A stretch of 6,725 nt of DNA from JAKAWQ01 sp035549615 (lineage in GTDB: Bacteria; Pseudomonadota; Alphaproteobacteria; Acetobacterales; Acetobacteraceae). The stretch is from positions 1-6,725 of the forward strand of contig DASZQO010000228.1 in assembly GCA_035549615.1 (NCBI GenBank), in the 5' to 3' direction. The translations under genes were made by a program, and so were the position numbers. Below, piece after piece: positions 6,538 to 6,725 of the stretch; the stretch's first letter is position 1; the number at the start of each line of letters is the position of its first letter. Under the pieces are notes generated by a model. It did not search any database and was not told the origin of the DNA. It saw nothing but the letters and a program-made list of their open reading frames with translations.

Positions 6538-6600
6538 TTGGCGGAGAACAGGAGGAGGCCGAGGGCGGCGACGCGGTGGGTCCGCGGCGTTCTCGGCAAA
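6538..6600. repeat. Imperfect 63-nt inverted repeat with nested stem
   Basis: TTGGCGGAGAAC (6538-6549) can pair with GTTCTCGGCAAA (6589-6600) at 10 of 12 positions. Inside, CGCGG (6572-6576) pairs with CCGCG (6582-6586) around TGGGT. A competing arrangement pairs GCCGAG (6558-6563) with CTCGGC (6592-6597). No U-tract follows directly on either strand. It may be a dispersed intergenic repeat, a small structured RNA or a transcript-end structure. Confidence 0.5.
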
Positions 6601-6627
6601 GGTTTTGTTTTGACGTGGCCAAATCCG

Positions 6628-6656
6628 TTGACCACTCAGTGAGTGGTCGGATGAGG
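6628..6656 (+). promoter_or_regulatory. Weak candidate promoter of the tRNA gene
   Basis: TTGACC (6628-6633) resembles a -35 box, and a 17-nt spacer leads to ATGAGG (6651-6656), a poor -10 match. Transcription would begin near 6663, a few bases before the tRNA. The spacing to the tRNA is the main support; TTGACG at 6610-6615 is an alternative -35. Confidence 0.25.
6630..6648. repeat. Perfect 19-bp palindrome upstream of tRNA-Arg
   Basis: GACCACTCA (6630-6638) and TGAGTGGTC (6640-6648) are exact reverse complements around a single central G. The palindrome ends 21 bp before the first base of the tRNA and overlaps the only plausible promoter position. As RNA it would fold poorly because the loop is one base, so a DNA-level role such as protein binding is more likely than a terminator. 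Confidence 0.6.
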
Positions 6657-6669
6657 GCCGATGAACGAT

Positions 6670-6725
6670 GCACCCGTAGCTCAGTTGGATTGAGCGTCGG
6701 CCTCCGAAGCCGAAGGTCACAGGTT
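6670..6725 (+). tRNA. tRNA-Arg (anticodon CCG), 3' end beyond the window
   Basis: The 56 visible bases fold as the 5' part of a tRNA. The acceptor strand GCACCCG is at 6670-6676, followed by T and A at positions 8 and 9. The D stem pairs GCTC (6679-6682) with GAGC (6692-6695). The anticodon stem pairs TCGGC (6697-6701) with GCCGA (6709-6713), with loop CTCCGAA and anticodon CCG at 6704-6706. A 5-base variable loop follows, then the T-stem strand ACAGG (6719-6723) and the start of the T loop. CCG reads the arginine codon CGG, which is common in GC-rich genomes. The remaining T arm and 3' acceptor strand lie past the edge, so an intact 3' end cannot be confirmed. Confidence 0.95.

Larger units (their letters stand above)
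6367..6669. other. Intergenic region between the hydrolase and tRNA-Arg
   Basis: I find no protein gene in these 303 bp. The stretch holds a decayed tRNA-Arg segment (6397-6435), a small palindrome AGTGAGTCACT (6450-6460), a small hairpin TGCTT/AAGCA around 6518-6535, a larger inverted repeat (6538-6600) and a 19-bp palindrome (6630-6648). The middle part is lower in GC than the flanking genes and has the look of a non-coding or repeat sequence. Confidence 0.6.

Overview
The window is GC-rich and looks like chromosomal housekeeping DNA from an alphaproteobacterium. The codon usage, the polA gene preceded by an NDUFS6-like zinc-finger gene and the tRNA-Arg(CCG) sequence fit the order Rhodospirillales, perhaps Acetobacteraceae. 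That placement is an impression from the sequence, not a tested assignment.

Layout. Positions 1-706 hold no convincing gene, only short inverted repeats and the leader of the next gene. Positions 719-2221 (+) encode a periplasmic DegP/HtrA serine protease with two PDZ domains. It ends at a strong intrinsic terminator (2233-2269). Converging on it from the minus strand is a two-gene unit: a 63-residue CHCC zinc-finger protein (5265-5074), then a complete DNA polymerase I (5067-2323) starting at GTG only 6 nt after the zinc-finger stop codon. Diverging from that unit after 42 bp is a predicted lipoprotein of the alpha/beta-hydrolase, lysophospholipase-like family (5308-6366, +). The last 360 bp are intergenic DNA, then the first 56 bases of a tRNA-Arg(CCG) gene cut by the window end.

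The genes do not form one pathway. DegP handles misfolded envelope proteins. Pol I does gap filling and Okazaki-fragment maturation. The hydrolase probably acts on lipids or esters at the envelope. The zinc-finger protein probably relates to respiratory complex I, but its bacterial role is not clear from sequence.

I found no defence system, mobile-element gene, CRISPR array or novel gene cluster. The most unusual stretch is 6367-6669. It contains a decayed copy of the D-arm/anticodon-arm part of a tRNA-Arg (6397-6435) 282 bp upstream of the intact gene, a 63-nt structured inverted repeat (6538-6600), and a perfect 19-bp palindrome (6630-6648) just before the tRNA.
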